Positions 9,884 to 21,705 of a stretch of DNA of 64,000 nucleotides are shown here, piece after piece. Each line of letters opens with the position of its first letter. Within the stretch, counting starts at the first letter, position 1. The position numbers were made by a program, and so were the translations under genes. This DNA comes from Pseudoxanthomonas sp. (GTDB lineage: Bacteria; Pseudomonadota; Gammaproteobacteria; Xanthomonadales; Xanthomonadaceae). The stretch is from assembly GCF_002863005.1 (NCBI RefSeq), contig NZ_PKDG01000015.1, positions 1-64,000 on the forward strand, written 5' to 3'. The notes beneath the pieces were generated by a model. That model did no database searches. It was not told the origin of the DNA and saw nothing but the letters and a program-made list of their open reading frames with translations.

Positions 9884-10660
9884 GTGGCAGCGAACCGGTG
9901 GCGGCTGGACGGACAACGGGCGCTGGTGACCGGCGCCAGCGCGGGGATCGGGCTGGCGATCGCCCGCGAGTTGCTGGGCCTGGGCGCGGACCTGCTGATG
10001 GTGGCGCGCGATGTCGATGCGTTGCAGGATGCGCGTACCGAGCTGGCGGACGAATTCCCCGAACAGGGGATCGGCACCCTGGCTGCCGACGTGGCCGACG
10101 ACGAAGACCGTCGCGCCATCCTCGACTGGGTGGAAGACCACGGCGATGGCCTCAACATCCTGGTCAACAATGCCGGCGGCAACCTCACCCGCGCCGCGGT
10201 GGACTACACCGAAGACGAGTGGCGGGGCATCTTCGAAACCAACCTGTTCTCCGCGTTCGAACTGTCGCGTTACGCGCATCCCCTGCTCACGCGGCATGCG
10301 ACGTCCAGCATCGTCAATGTCGGCAGCGTGTCCGGCATCACCGCGGTGCGTAGCGGTGCGCCCTATGGCATGACCAAGGCCGCGCTGCACCAGCTCACCC
10401 GCAACCTGGCCGCCGAATGGGCCGAGGATGGCGTGCGCGTCAACGCGGTGGCGCCGTGGTACATCCGCACGCGCCGCACCTCCGGGCCACTGTCCGACGC
10501 CGACTACTACGAAGAGGTCATCGCCCGAACCCCGATGCGCCGCATCGGCGAGCCGGAGGAAGTGGCCGCCGCCGCCGCGTTCCTGTGCCTGCCGGCGGCC
10601 AGCTACGTCACCGGCGAATGCATCGCGGTGGATGGCGGCTTCCTGCGGTACGGTTTCTGA
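9884..10660 (+). CDS. SDR family oxidoreductase (tropinone reductase-like)
   Basis: This 258-aa classical short-chain dehydrogenase has the NAD(P)-binding TGASAGIG motif, the structural NNAG (NILVNNAGGN), the catalytic Ser in VGSVSG and YGMTK for YxxxK. The motif VRVNAVAPWYIRT and the C-terminal SYVTGECIAVDGG are typical of the tropinone reductase-like subgroup. The start is GTG 9884, chosen because AAGGAGG sits 7 bases upstream; the in-frame codon at 9854 has no such site. The substrate is unknown. A 23-codon open frame follows 3 bases after the stop. Confidence 0.92.
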   Translation: MAANRWRLDGQRALVTGASAGIGLAIARELLGLGADLLMVARDVDALQDARTELADEFPEQGIGTLAADVADDEDRRAILDWVEDHGDGLNILVNNAGGNLTRAAVDYTEDEWRGIFETNLFSAFELSRYAHPLLTRHATSSIVNVGSVSGITAVRSGAPYGMTKAALHQLTRNLAAEWAEDGVRVNAVAPWYIRTRRTSGPLSDADYYEEVIARTPMRRIGEPEEVAAAAAFLCLPAASYVTGECIAVDGGFLRYGF

Positions 10661-10663
10661 GGC

Positions 10664-10735
10664 ATGGAAATCCTCGCCCTCATCATCCTGCCGATGACGC
10701 TCGCGCTGTGGTCCGCGCGACGGGTTGATCGCTAG
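10664..10735 (+). CDS. Possible 23-residue hydrophobic peptide after the SDR gene
   Basis: An ATG three bases after the SDR stop opens a 23-codon frame, MEILALIILPMTLALWSARR, with a predicted single membrane helix and a positive end. It ends overlapping the stop of the convergent DUF4124 gene. Tight spacing and composition are suggestive, but no family is recognised and chance is possible. Confidence 0.25.
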   Translation: MEILALIILPMTLALWSARRVDR

Positions 10736-11391
10736 AGGCCGCAGCTGCTTTCAGCGACGATGCGTGCGACACGCTCGTAATCGGCGCGGTTCTTCTCTGC
10801 ATTCTCGCGGCGGGCGAAACGGAAGGCGACCTCGGTCTCGTCGCGGCGCTTCTTCCATGCATCGCACAGCGCGCCATCGGGCACGCGCGCACACGTGTCG
10901 CGCACCACTTCGCAAGCCTGGCCGGCGCCGGCCTGGGGATTTCCGTCCAGTCCCACGGTGCGCAGGTTCACGCAGCGCGAGGCCGGCTCGACGTCCTCCG
11001 TCACGTACGTGTCCTTGTCGTGCGTGGTGCACTGGAACAGGATCGGCGGCGGCAGGCGACGGACATCGGTCGACGCCGCGGGCGCGGGTGAGGTCGTGGT
11101 TGTCGCCGGACGCGGCGCCGTGGGCGTGGATGCCGGCGTGGAGGACGGCGGCGTCGCAGGGGCGGTGGGCGTGGTGCCCGGCCCCATCGGCACGGTGTTG
11201 ACGCCCTGCATGGTGCGCTGTTCCTGCTTCATGCCTTTCGGGCACGGCGAATTCTGCAGCGTCAGCGCGCCACTGGCATCGGTGCAGCGGTAGATGACCA
11301 CCTCGGCGCGCGCGGCGGTGGTGCCGAGCTGCCAGGACAGCACGATCAGCAGCAGAAGCACGAGGGGACGAGCGGTGGTTTTCATGTTCAT
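10732..11391 (-). CDS. DUF4124 domain-containing exported protein
   Basis: This is a roughly 219-aa protein with a signal peptide (LVLLLLIVLSWQL... ARA). DUF4124 follows: VVIYRCTDASGALTLQNSPC, with the paired cysteines, then a Pro/Thr-rich linker and a C-terminal Cys-rich helical domain (CEVVRDTCARVPDGALCDAW). The ATG at 11391 overlaps the TGA of the preceding gene as ATGA, so I prefer it over TTG 11397 or ATG 11385. A periplasmic location is expected. Function is unknown; the family is abundant in Xanthomonadaceae. It is paired with a paralogue. Confidence 0.8.
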   Translation of the reverse strand: MNMKTTARPLVLLLLIVLSWQLGTTAARAEVVIYRCTDASGALTLQNSPCPKGMKQEQRTMQGVNTVPMGPGTTPTAPATPPSSTPASTPTAPRPATTTTSPAPAASTDVRRLPPPILFQCTTHDKDTYVTEDVEPASRCVNLRTVGLDGNPQAGAGQACEVVRDTCARVPDGALCDAWKKRRDETEVAFRFARRENAEKNRADYERVARIVAESSCGL

Positions 11392-12101
11392 CTGCAATCG
11401 TTGGCCATGCGCGCATCGATGCCGCGCTGCTCCAAGTCTAGCGCGCGGCGTTCACTCGGCATCGCGCTGCCGTAGCGGCGAAGGATGTCGTAGCGCCGGT
11501 CGGACAGGCGTGAACAGATTTCTTCCTGCGGCAGCGGATGGCAGGGGTCGCGCACCCAGGTGCCGCCGGGCACGAACACGGGACCCGGCCGATGATGTCC
11601 GCCGGCCGGTGGAGGCGGGCGGGGAGGATCACCGCTGCGGAAGGACAGGTTGCCGTTTCCGATCGACACGTTGCCCGACACGCTGCCGCCGCTGCGCGGC
11701 CACGCGGGGTAGGCGGAATACGGCAGCCCGTAGGACACCCAGCGGGGATTGCCGTCGCCGGTATCGCTGGTATAGGTCTCGCCCTCGGGGGTGGTGCATT
11801 CGTACATCGGCTTGGGCGGGCTGAGGTAGACCACGCGGGGCGCCGGCGCCGCAGGGGCGACGAGTGGCGGAGGGGGCATGGCGGCGCTGGCCGGCACGTG
11901 CGGCGGATCCTGGGGCCGCTGCATGGCACGGACTTCCTGTTTCTCGCCCTTCAGACAGGGTGAATCGCGCAGCGCGACGTTGCCGTTGGGGGCAACACAG
12001 CGGTAGATCGTCACCGGGGGCAGTGGGGCCGGCTGCGCGTGAGGGACCGACGGCAACGCCGTCAGCAAGGCGATCAGCAGGCGTGGAGTCGGGCGGCGCA
12101 C
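11388..12101 (-). CDS. DUF4124 domain-containing exported protein (paralogue)
   Basis: This 237-aa protein starts with GTG 12101. It has a signal peptide (LLIALLTALPSVPHA) and a DUF4124 module, VTIYRCVAPNGNVALRDSPC, followed by KGEKQEVRAMQRP; the downstream paralogue has the matching KGMKQEQRTMQ. The middle is Pro/Gly-rich. The C-terminus (CHPLPQEEICSRLSDRRYDILRRYGSAMPSE, abbreviated) keeps paired cysteines. It overlaps the next DUF4124 gene by 4 bases. The pair looks like a tandem duplication with diverged linkers. No enzymatic signature is present. Confidence 0.8.
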   Translation of the reverse strand: MRRPTPRLLIALLTALPSVPHAQPAPLPPVTIYRCVAPNGNVALRDSPCLKGEKQEVRAMQRPQDPPHVPASAAMPPPPLVAPAAPAPRVVYLSPPKPMYECTTPEGETYTSDTGDGNPRWVSYGLPYSAYPAWPRSGGSVSGNVSIGNGNLSFRSGDPPRPPPPAGGHHRPGPVFVPGGTWVRDPCHPLPQEEICSRLSDRRYDILRRYGSAMPSERRALDLEQRGIDARMANDCR

Positions 12102-12161
12102 GGGCCCATGGTGCGCGCCGCAGCGTTCAATGGAAAGGCGATGGTGCGGCCCGTATGGCCG

Positions 12162-12725
12162 TCAGTCACGCAGCGACTGCCCGGTGAGGGCATCGCGGAT
12201 GACGGTGGGACGGTCCAAGCCCCCCGTGAGGCCCGGCACGAGCGCATCGACCCGCGCCAGCAGGGCGGGATCGAGCGCGGCCGCCTCGCTCACCGCGGGC
12301 TTGCCGCTCAGGTTGGCGCTGGTGGAGACGAGCGCGCCGCCGTACGCCTCGCACAGGCCCACCACGACCGGATGCGCGCTGACGCGCACCGCGATGCCCC
12401 GGTGCGCCCCGGTGATCCAGCGCGGCGCCTGTGCGGACGCCGGCATCACCCAGGTATGCGGGCCGGGCCAACTGGACAGTACGTCGGTGAGGCGTGCGGT
12501 CGGCACGGCGGCGATGTCGATCAACGGCTTGAGCTGTTCCAGCGTGGCGGCGATCAGGATCAGGCCCTTGTCGACCGGGCGCTGCTTGATCGCCAGCAGC
12601 CGGTGCACCGCGCCCTCGTCGAACGGATCGCAGCCGAGACCCCACACGGCCTCGGTGGGGTAGGCGATCACGCCTCCACTGCGGATGACGTCGGCGGCTT
12701 CCTCGATGGTCCGTTCGGTGGGCAT
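12162..12725 (-). CDS. tsaC: Threonylcarbamoyl-AMP synthase (TsaC/YrdC)
   Basis: This 187-aa single-domain TsaC makes threonylcarbamoyl-AMP from threonine, bicarbonate and ATP for t6A37 modification of ANN-decoding tRNAs. Visible family motifs are GGVIAYPTEAVWGLGCDP, the KxR block (KQRPVDKG) that binds nucleotide and bicarbonate, and STSANLSGKPA. Its length matches the short TsaC type rather than Sua5. It lies 23 bases downstream of topA on the same strand and is probably cotranscribed with it. Confidence 0.95.
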   Translation of the reverse strand: MPTERTIEEAADVIRSGGVIAYPTEAVWGLGCDPFDEGAVHRLLAIKQRPVDKGLILIAATLEQLKPLIDIAAVPTARLTDVLSSWPGPHTWVMPASAQAPRWITGAHRGIAVRVSAHPVVVGLCEAYGGALVSTSANLSGKPAVSEAAALDPALLARVDALVPGLTGGLDRPTVIRDALTGQSLRD

Positions 12726-12748
12726 GGCGTCGGTATCGTCGCGTGGCG

Positions 12749-15256
<2,508 letters not shown>

Positions 15257-15438
15257 GTCGGGGATTCAGGGGAGTTCGGGTGGGCCGTCCGGGGCCGGCT
15301 AGGGTGCCCCGGATGCGGGCGCCAGAGAAGCGGACGCCCGGAGCGGGGGCCCCGGGCGTTCAGTTTCCTATTTATAGTGGTGTCACGGCCGGGGCCGGGC
15401 TGTCAAGCCGTATCCGCCCGCCGGAGGTCCCCGGGGGC

Positions 15439-16434
15439 TCAGCGCCAGTTGCCGTTGCCCATCGAGGCGATGGCCGCGAAGGCGACGATCATGAGGATCA
15501 GCGCGCCCACCACCAGCAGTCCGCCGATGATCAGCACCACCAGCGCCACCGTGCCCAGTTCCTCGCGCTGGCGCTCGGGTTGGGCCGTGAACGCCCACTT
15601 GTCGACGACCAGGGTGTCGCAGATGAGGTCGTGCAGTGCCTGCTTGCGGCCGGTGAAGGCGGCCATCAGGAACCCGATGCCGAGGATGATCATGGACAGG
15701 AACGTGGCCCAATAGCGGCCAAATCCGCGCAGGAAGCTGATCTTCTCGCCACTGGTACGCACGACCTTGATGCCGATGGCGAGCTTGCCCGGCGTGGCCA
15801 TCAGCCCGGCCGCGGAATGGAACCAGCCGTACGTCAACGCCATGAGCAGGTACGAAATGCCCGATTCGCCGACGTTGAAGGTGGAAGCGGCCCCGAAGGA
15901 ACTCGAGAAAGCGTTGCCCATGCCCAGCAGCCCGGCGACGATCGCGGCCACGATGCCGACCGGAATGCCGATGGCGAACGCGTCGATGAAGCTCGCCGCC
16001 ACGCGCTTCCAGAACCCGGCATACACCACGTGCCCATCGGTGACACGCGTGCCGTAGGCGCGGGTTTCGACGTCCGCCCGCGGCGCGGCGTAGAGCGAGT
16101 CGCCGGACGTGACGGCCGGCGACTGCCGTACGGCCGGGGCAGGCGAGGCGTAGGTGGGCTCACTGGCGGTGAAGACCGCGCGGCCGGTCAGCGGCCTGTC
16201 GACGACGGGCTCCGCGGCCGCCGGCGCCTCGGGCGGTGGAAGCGAACTGGCGGGCGTGACAGCGAGGCCCAGTTCGTCGGCAAGTTCACCCAGCGGCGTC
16301 CACTGGCCCATGCCGTCCCGCCAGGCGAGCGAGGCCGGGGTGAGTGCTCCCTTGCGATACAGCGCCACCAGGGCGTCCTGCGCCACCGGGCCCTGGCGCT
16401 CGTGGCGCAGGTCGACGTAGTACCACTCGGTCAT
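15439..16434 (-). CDS. RDD family membrane protein with N-terminal GYF_2 (DUF4339) domain
   Basis: This 331-aa protein starts with a GYF_2 module, EWYYVDLRHERQGPVAQDAL, ending WRDGMGQWTPL, over residues 1-55. A Pro/Ala linker of about 80 residues follows. The RDD domain then begins with AGFWKRVAASFIDAFAIGI (the R, D and D residues of the family), with about four membrane helices. GYF_2 is thought to be a peptide-binding module; RDD proteins include transporter-like and undefined membrane proteins. Its ATG-proximal region and stop overlap neighbouring genes (4-base overlap with 16431), so it belongs to a three-gene GYF_2 run. Confidence 0.85.
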   Translation of the reverse strand: MTEWYYVDLRHERQGPVAQDALVALYRKGALTPASLAWRDGMGQWTPLGELADELGLAVTPASSLPPPEAPAAAEPVVDRPLTGRAVFTASEPTYASPAPAVRQSPAVTSGDSLYAAPRADVETRAYGTRVTDGHVVYAGFWKRVAASFIDAFAIGIPVGIVAAIVAGLLGMGNAFSSSFGAASTFNVGESGISYLLMALTYGWFHSAAGLMATPGKLAIGIKVVRTSGEKISFLRGFGRYWATFLSMIILGIGFLMAAFTGRKQALHDLICDTLVVDKWAFTAQPERQREELGTVALVVLIIGGLLVVGALILMIVAFAAIASMGNGNWR

Positions 16435-17321
16435 GACAGGTCCTTCATCAACATCGCCCCCATCACGGCGTAGATCGCGATGCTGCCGACGATGGCCAGG
16501 CCGGCCAGCACCAGGATCACGATGGTGACCACCCCGAGCTCATCACGCTGGCGCTCCGGGAATGCGGTGAAGGCCCACTTGTCGACCACCAGCGTGTCGC
16601 ACAGCATGTCGTGCAGCGCCTGCTTGCGCTCGGTCAGCGCCACCATCAGGCCGGAGATCAGCACGCCCAGGCCGCAGGTGACCATGGTGAAGACCAGATA
16701 GGCCAGCGAGCGCAGGAAGCCGCGCCAGAAGCTCATCCGTTGGCCGTCGATGCGCGCCACCTTGATGCCGACCGCAAGCTTGCCCAGGCTGGCCTGCAGG
16801 GAAGAGGACTGCATCCAGCCGAAGTAGATGCAGGGCGCAAGGAACAGGATCGGGTAGATGGCCAGCATCGAGGCGATGCCTGCGCCGGTGGCGAAGGGAT
16901 TGTCGGAGCCACCTGCCCCCATCACGCCGACGCCGATCAGCATCAGCGGGATCATCAGCGCGTAGCTGATGATGGTGGTGACGATGCTGTCGATGAAACT
17001 GGCGGCAAAGCGCTTCCACAGTCCCGCGTGGACGAGGTGGCCGCTGGCCACCGGCTGGAAGGACGCCAGGTCCGCCGCCGGTGGGGCGTAGGGCAGGTCG
17101 GCGCCGGGCAAGGCGGTGTCGGGCGCGGGTGACGCCAGGGTATCGAGTGGCAGGTCGAGCTCGGAGGCGAGCGAGCCCAGCGGCTGCCAGTCCTGCAGGC
17201 CCTCACGCCACACCAGCGTGTTCGCGTCCAGGCGCGCATGGCGCACATGGCCTTCCAGTTCCGCGGCCGAGAACGGCCCTTGCCGTTGCCCGCTGGCATC
17301 GGCGTAATACCACTGCGTCAT
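16431..17321 (-). CDS. RDD family membrane protein with N-terminal GYF_2 domain (paralogue)
   Basis: This 296-aa protein has the same architecture as its downstream neighbour. The GYF_2 domain occupies residues 1-55 (QWYYADASGQRQGPFSAAEL ... WREGLQDWQPL). A linker follows, then an RDD domain (AGLWKRFAASFIDSIVTTII) with four to five hydrophobic helices. Shared strings near the C-terminus (RKQALHDMLCDTLVVDKWAF here, RKQALHDLICDTLVVDKWAF in the neighbour) show a recent duplication. Its TGA overlaps the next ATG. The role is unknown; the GYF_2 domain presumably binds a proline-containing peptide at the cytoplasmic face. Confidence 0.85.
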   Translation of the reverse strand: MTQWYYADASGQRQGPFSAAELEGHVRHARLDANTLVWREGLQDWQPLGSLASELDLPLDTLASPAPDTALPGADLPYAPPAADLASFQPVASGHLVHAGLWKRFAASFIDSIVTTIISYALMIPLMLIGVGVMGAGGSDNPFATGAGIASMLAIYPILFLAPCIYFGWMQSSSLQASLGKLAVGIKVARIDGQRMSFWRGFLRSLAYLVFTMVTCGLGVLISGLMVALTERKQALHDMLCDTLVVDKWAFTAFPERQRDELGVVTIVILVLAGLAIVGSIAIYAVMGAMLMKDLS

Positions 17322-17372
17322 TGCGTCATTCCCCGGTGAAACGCGTGGCTCCCGTCGCCACGCTGACGGTCA

Positions 17373-18107
17373 TCAACCGCGGCAGTCCAGCGGCAGGTAC
17401 TTGTCGTCGATTTCCGACGAGCAGTTCCACGCGCTGCCGTCGGTCCCCATGTCCCACCACAGCTTGCGGCCATCGATCTGCGCGTTGCCGGTGTTGCCGA
17501 ATTCCAGTTCGAAGCCACAGGTGCCGTCATCGAACTCGCCGACGATCGCCCGCGTCACGTAGGTGCCGGCGTAGCTCTCCGGCGTGCCGATGTCGCCTTC
17601 GCCGTTGCCGGGGCATCGGTCCTCGCCGGTGCGGATGGACTCCACCTGCAGCTTCAGCGGCTCGCTCTCGGCGATCGCCTGCGACACCTTGGCGCGCAGC
17701 GTGTAGTCGTTGTAGGCGGGAATGGAGATCGCGGCCAGGATGGCGCCAATCCCCAGGCAAGGGACCAGCAGAACGGCGGCGACGATCAGCGCGATCTTGC
17801 CGCCGGACATGCGCGGCTTCGGGGCGGGGGCGACCGGTGTGCGCAGCAGGCGGTCCTGCGACGCCACCGCGGCGGCCGGTACGGCCGGCGGTACCGGCGG
17901 AGGCGTGCTGGCCATCGATTCGGACGTTGCGGGTGCCAGGCCGAGTTCGTCGGCGAAGGTGCGCAAGGGCTGCCACTCCGGCAGGCCTTCCCGCCACACC
18001 AGGCCGTCGAGGGCGATGCGTCCGAAACGGTAATGGGTGACCAGTTCTTCCGACGAGACCGGACCGTGCTGTTCACGGTTCCGGTCGGCGTAATACCAAC
18101 CCGACAT
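17373..18107 (-). CDS. GYF_2 domain fused to a pilin-like module
   Basis: This is a 244-aa protein. Residues 1-55 are a GYF_2 domain (GWYYADRNREQHGPVSSEEL ... WREGLPEWQPL). After a linker comes a hydrophobic helix and then IPAYNDYTLRAKVSQAIA, the sequence that follows the membrane helix in type IV pilins (PAYQDY...RAKVSEA). The C-terminus has a disulphide-like Cys pair (CGFELEFGNTGNAQ ... CSSEID ... LDC), as in pilin D-regions. No class III leader peptide precedes the helix, so it cannot be processed as a normal pilin. It is probably a bitopic membrane protein. Confidence 0.75.
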   Translation of the reverse strand: MSGWYYADRNREQHGPVSSEELVTHYRFGRIALDGLVWREGLPEWQPLRTFADELGLAPATSESMASTPPPVPPAVPAAAVASQDRLLRTPVAPAPKPRMSGGKIALIVAAVLLVPCLGIGAILAAISIPAYNDYTLRAKVSQAIAESEPLKLQVESIRTGEDRCPGNGEGDIGTPESYAGTYVTRAIVGEFDDGTCGFELEFGNTGNAQIDGRKLWWDMGTDGSAWNCSSEIDDKYLPLDCRG

Positions 18108-18133
18108 GCTTCCCCCTGAAGCGGATCAACGCC

Positions 18134-18607
18134 TCAGTGTACCGGCTCGGGCTCGTCGGAAAACATCTGGGTTTCCATCCACGCATAGGCGGCTTCGGAA
18201 CCCGGTTGGTTGAACAGCACCATCAGCACGACCCATTTGAGGTCGTCCAGGTCCAGTTCGTCCTGGTCCAGCGCCATCGCCCGGTCCAGCACCAGCTCGC
18301 GCTGGTCCGCGTCGAGCACGCCATGCTGTTCCAGGAACAGGAGGAAGCCCCGGCACTCGACATCGAGCTTGTCCAGCTCGGGGCCGTGGAACACGCGGGT
18401 GGGGCCGCCCACGCGGGGCGTCGAGGCGGCCGGCCGCTGGTCGGCCAGGGCATCGAGCCAGTCGAACGCCTTGCTGATTTCGGCGGGGCTGAAACCGGCC
18501 TGGATCAGGCCGTTCTGGAGAGAGTCGCGATCACGGACGGGGTCCGCGTCCTCGGTGAAATAGTGTTCGAACAGGTACAGCAGTACATCCAGGATGCTCT
18601 CTTTCAT
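18134..18607 (-). CDS. smg: Smg family protein (DUF494)
   Basis: This 157-aa protein starts [16 protein letters not shown] and ends with the [13 protein letters not shown] block of the Smg/DUF494 family. It is all-helical with no enzymatic motif. In gammaproteobacteria this gene usually sits between dprA and topA, as here. Its ATG overlaps the dprA stop by 4 bases (ATGA). The molecular function is unknown; the name comes from genetic linkage to the def-fmt region. Confidence 0.93.
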   Translation of the reverse strand: MKESILDVLLYLFEHYFTEDADPVRDRDSLQNGLIQAGFSPAEISKAFDWLDALADQRPAASTPRVGGPTRVFHGPELDKLDVECRGFLLFLEQHGVLDADQRELVLDRAMALDQDELDLDDLKWVVLMVLFNQPGSEAAYAWMETQMFSDEPEPVH

Positions 18608-19782
18608 TGCCCCTCGGCCTGCGTCGTCGACGCTGTGGAGGTGAAGAAACCGGTCTTTCTCTGGTATCGGCCGTGGTCCGCCGTTACTAAGCCATCCAGT
18701 TCCATGACCAGCAGCATGGAGGACAGTTCCGCGGCCGTCAATCGGGTGCGTGAGACAAGCTGATCCATACCTGTTGGGTCATGGCCCAGTGCTTCCCACA
18801 AGCGCTTGTAGTCTGCCTCAAGACGCAGGGGCGTCTCTCCCGTCCCTGCGATCACCCCGGATTCAGCCTCGCCAAGGCGTGCCCTGAGCGCGTCGGCCAG
18901 GTCCGCGGCGAGGGGAGCCAGCGCCTCGATGACCTCGGCGGCGGATTCAACCAGGGCCGCGCCATCCCGGATCAGACGATGGCAGCCGCGGGCCTTGGGG
19001 TTGTGGATGGAGCCCGGGATGGCGAAGACCTCGCGTCCGGCGTCGCCAGCCTGCCGGGCGGTGATGAGCGCGCCGGAACGCTCAGCGGCCTCGACCACCA
19101 GCGTGCCCAGCGCGAGGCCGGCCAGGATCCGGTTGCGGGCGGGGAAATGGCTGCGGAGCGCGGGGGTGCCCGGCGGGTGTTCACTGACCACTGCCCCGTG
19201 CAGTGCCAGGCGGTCGCGCAGCCGGTCGTGCCCAGGCGGATAGACCACGTCCGGGCCCGTGCCCACCACCGCCACGGTGGTGCCGCTCCCGATCGCCAGT
19301 GCGGCCTCGTGCGCCGCGGCGTCGACGCCACGCGCCATTCCGCTGACCACCACGATGCCGGCGGACGCGAGCGCCCGCGCGAAGGCCTGCGCGTTGTCGC
19401 GGCCGCCGCTGGTGGGGGTACGGCTGCCGACGACCGCAACCGCTGGGCGCCACAGCAGGCTGGGGTCGCCATCGACGAACAGGGCGAACGGTGGGCTGGA
19501 CATCGCCCGTAGCGGGGCCGGGTAGTCGGCATCGTGCCAGCCGATCAGATGGTGGCCGTCGACCTGCAGCCAGCGCAGCGTGCAGGCCAGCGCGTCGTCC
19601 TCGCCCTTCTGCTGGAGCTGCGCGATCCGCGGGCCGTCCAGTCCCTCCACGCGCCAGGCCATGGCGCCAGCGGCCATGGCCGCACTCGGTGAACCGTATC
19701 GTTCCAGCAGGCGACGACGCGGCAGGACGGGGCCGCCGGCCAAGACCAGCCGGGCCAGCGCGATCAGGTCATCGTTGGGCAT
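18604..19782 (-). CDS. dprA: DNA-processing protein DprA
   Basis: This 392-aa DprA protects incoming single-stranded DNA and loads RecA during natural transformation. The Rossmann-like core shows [35 protein letters not shown] and the downstream [22 protein letters not shown] block. An N-terminal SAM-like region and a C-terminal winged helix ([23 protein letters not shown]) bracket the core, as in other Xanthomonadaceae. It overlaps smg and is preceded by a hairpin that terminates the LysM gene. Confidence 0.95.
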   Translation of the reverse strand: MPNDDLIALARLVLAGGPVLPRRRLLERYGSPSAAMAAGAMAWRVEGLDGPRIAQLQQKGEDDALACTLRWLQVDGHHLIGWHDADYPAPLRAMSSPPFALFVDGDPSLLWRPAVAVVGSRTPTSGGRDNAQAFARALASAGIVVVSGMARGVDAAAHEAALAIGSGTTVAVVGTGPDVVYPPGHDRLRDRLALHGAVVSEHPPGTPALRSHFPARNRILAGLALGTLVVEAAERSGALITARQAGDAGREVFAIPGSIHNPKARGCHRLIRDGAALVESAAEVIEALAPLAADLADALRARLGEAESGVIAGTGETPLRLEADYKRLWEALGHDPTGMDQLVSRTRLTAAELSSMLLVMELDGLVTADHGRYQRKTGFFTSTASTTQAEGQ

Positions 19783-19807
19783 GCGCCCAGCGTAGGCGCC
19801 AAACGAC

Positions 19808-19829
19808 GACGGCGCCCTCGGGCGCCGTC
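19808..19829 (-). terminator. Hairpin terminator downstream of the LysM gene
   Basis: A 9-bp GC stem, GACGGCGCC / GGCGCCGTC, with a 4-base loop lies in the 78-bp gap between the LysM gene stop and dprA. On the minus strand it is followed by GTCGTTTGG, a short T run, so termination is likely but weak. Confidence 0.5.
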
Positions 19830-19860
19830 GCGGTACCGCGTAGGAATTACCCGACGCGCG

Positions 19861-20985
19861 TCAGTAGGTTGCGTCCGGATGTTTCAGCTCGTAGCCGACG
19901 CGCGTGGCTTCCACGCCTTCCATGACCAGCGCGTAGCTGACCTTGTCGAAGGTGCGGAACACCATGGCATGGCTGGCGTACTCGTCCGGCAGGCTGACGC
20001 GACCGGCCCCGGACTTGGGCGACTCGCTGACGCGCGAGGATTCCGGATACGCCATGCGGTTGGCCGTGTGGCTGCCATTGCGCCAGACGGAGAACACCGT
20101 ACCGTTGTCGACGCCGTCCAGCCGGCCGCCGGAAATGGCGATCACGTCGCGCGGACCGCCCGATGTCAGGGCATCGGCCACCGCCAGCACGCGCAGCTTG
20201 CCGGCCGGATCGCGGGCGGGCGGGTGCGGGAAGAAATGCAGGTCGTAAGGCTGGGCATCGACCGGGATCAGGCGGTCGCCGACGCGGACTTCGTGACCGC
20301 CGATATCGGCGACCAGGGTGCTGACCTCGGTGCCCGGCACGACGCCGCGGGTGAAAGTGGCCACGTTGACCCGGACCAGCTCGTAACCCAGGAACTCGCC
20401 CTTGCCGCTCTGCTCGACGATGTCCTTCCACTGGTCCACTTCGCCGCGAATCGAACGGCCGCGGAAATCGAGATCCTGGGCGCGCGGATTGTCGGTGAAG
20501 CGGGCGGTGGGCCGCACGACCAGGTAACGCTGGCCGGGCTGGCCGGCATCGAGGCCGCGCACGTAGATGTTGTGGCCGCCGGAGGCGCGCAGGCGGTCTT
20601 CGTCCAGGCCGGCGACATGCGGCAGCTGTTCGAAGCTGTCCACCACGCGGCGATCCTTGAGGAACGGCTCGATGTCGGACAGCGGGATGGCGTTGAGCGG
20701 AGCATCCTGGCGCGGCCCCGGCTGCACCGCGACGCGGTCCAGGTAGGCCAGGCTGATGACGTCGCCCGGGTAGATCAGGTGCGGGTTCTGGATCTGCGGG
20801 TTGGCCTGCCAGATCTCCGGCCACAGCCACGGCTTCTTGAGGAAGCGCGCGGAAATGTCCCACAGCGTGTCGCCACGCTTGACCACATAGGTATCAGGAT
20901 GGCTTCCCGCCATCTCGGCGGCAGCCGCATAGGTGCCGACGGTCAGCACCGCAACGGCGAAAACCGTACGAAAACATTTAAACAT
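19861..20985 (-). CDS. LysM peptidoglycan-binding domain protein
   Basis: This 374-aa exported protein starts at ATG 20985. It has a signal peptide ([17 protein letters not shown]). A LysM domain follows at residues 30-85 ([20 protein letters not shown] ... [16 protein letters not shown]). The remainder (about 290 residues) is a conserved uncharacterised region of the dprA-linked LysM proteins, sometimes annotated as YgaU-like. It should bind murein in the periplasm. It is divergent from def; the 132-bp gap has a TATAGT-type -10 reading left near 21022. Confidence 0.9.
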   Translation of the reverse strand: MFKCFRTVFAVAVLTVGTYAAAAEMAGSHPDTYVVKRGDTLWDISARFLKKPWLWPEIWQANPQIQNPHLIYPGDVISLAYLDRVAVQPGPRQDAPLNAIPLSDIEPFLKDRRVVDSFEQLPHVAGLDEDRLRASGGHNIYVRGLDAGQPGQRYLVVRPTARFTDNPRAQDLDFRGRSIRGEVDQWKDIVEQSGKGEFLGYELVRVNVATFTRGVVPGTEVSTLVADIGGHEVRVGDRLIPVDAQPYDLHFFPHPPARDPAGKLRVLAVADALTSGGPRDVIAISGGRLDGVDNGTVFSVWRNGSHTANRMAYPESSRVSESPKSGAGRVSLPDEYASHAMVFRTFDKVSYALVMEGVEATRVGYELKHPDATY

Positions 20986-21117
20986 GGCGGTATCTACCTG
21001 ATTCCCCGACAGGTGGTCAGCACTATAGTCCAGAAAACCCGGCGCAACGCAAGCGCCCGCGTTAGAATTCGTGAGGCCTTGCCGGATTCCACTGGCGCCC
21101 CCATCCCGAGACGTACC

Positions 21118-21630
21118 ATGGCCCTGCTTCCCATCCTTGAATTCCCCGATCCGCGCCTGCGGACCAAGGCCGCGCCGGTCGATGCCGGATATGTGACGAC
21201 GCCCGCTTTCCAGCGCCTGCTCGACGACATGTTCGAAACCATGTACGACGCACCCGGCATCGGCCTGGCCGCTAGCCAGGTGGACGTGCACCAGCGCTTC
21301 ATGGTGATCGACATCAGCGAAGAGAAGAACCAGCCGCAGGTCTTCATCAACCCCGAGCTGAGCGACAAGGCCGGCGAGCAGGTCTACCAGGAAGGCTGCC
21401 TGTCCGTGCCCGGCATCTTCGCCGACGTCACCCGCGCCGACGAGGTGACGGTGCGCTTCCTCGACCGGCAGGGCCAGCCGCAGGAGCTGCGTGCCGACGG
21501 CTTGCTGGCGGTCTGCATCCAGCACGAGATGGATCACCTGGACGGCAAGCTGTTCGTCGACTACCTCTCGCCGCTGAAGCGCGAGATGGTGCGCAAGAAG
21601 CTGGCCAAGCAGCGCAAGCACGTCGCCTGA
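21118..21630 (+). CDS. def: Peptide deformylase
   Basis: This 170-aa enzyme removes the formyl group from N-terminal Met. All three motifs are intact: GIGLAASQ (residues 47-54), EGCLS (92-96, metal ligand Cys94) and HEMDH (136-140, two His ligands and the catalytic Glu). The start is ATG 21118; the open frame extends far upstream but that is antisense to the LysM gene. It is followed after 75 bases by fmt, the usual def-fmt-rsmB operon. Confidence 0.98.
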   Translation: MALLPILEFPDPRLRTKAAPVDAGYVTTPAFQRLLDDMFETMYDAPGIGLAASQVDVHQRFMVIDISEEKNQPQVFINPELSDKAGEQVYQEGCLSVPGIFADVTRADEVTVRFLDRQGQPQELRADGLLAVCIQHEMDHLDGKLFVDYLSPLKREMVRKKLAKQRKHVA

Positions 21631-21705
21631 CGTGCGCGTGCGGCGGGACCGGATGACCGGGCTGTCCCCGCCGGCTCCCCTCTCCCTTCCAGAAGCCTGC
21701 CCCCC

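Noticed and set aside
15257..15438. A complete sigma-70 promoter for topA from TTGACA and CTATAAAT on the minus strand
   Set aside because: The spacing between them is about 24 bases, well over the usual 16-18.
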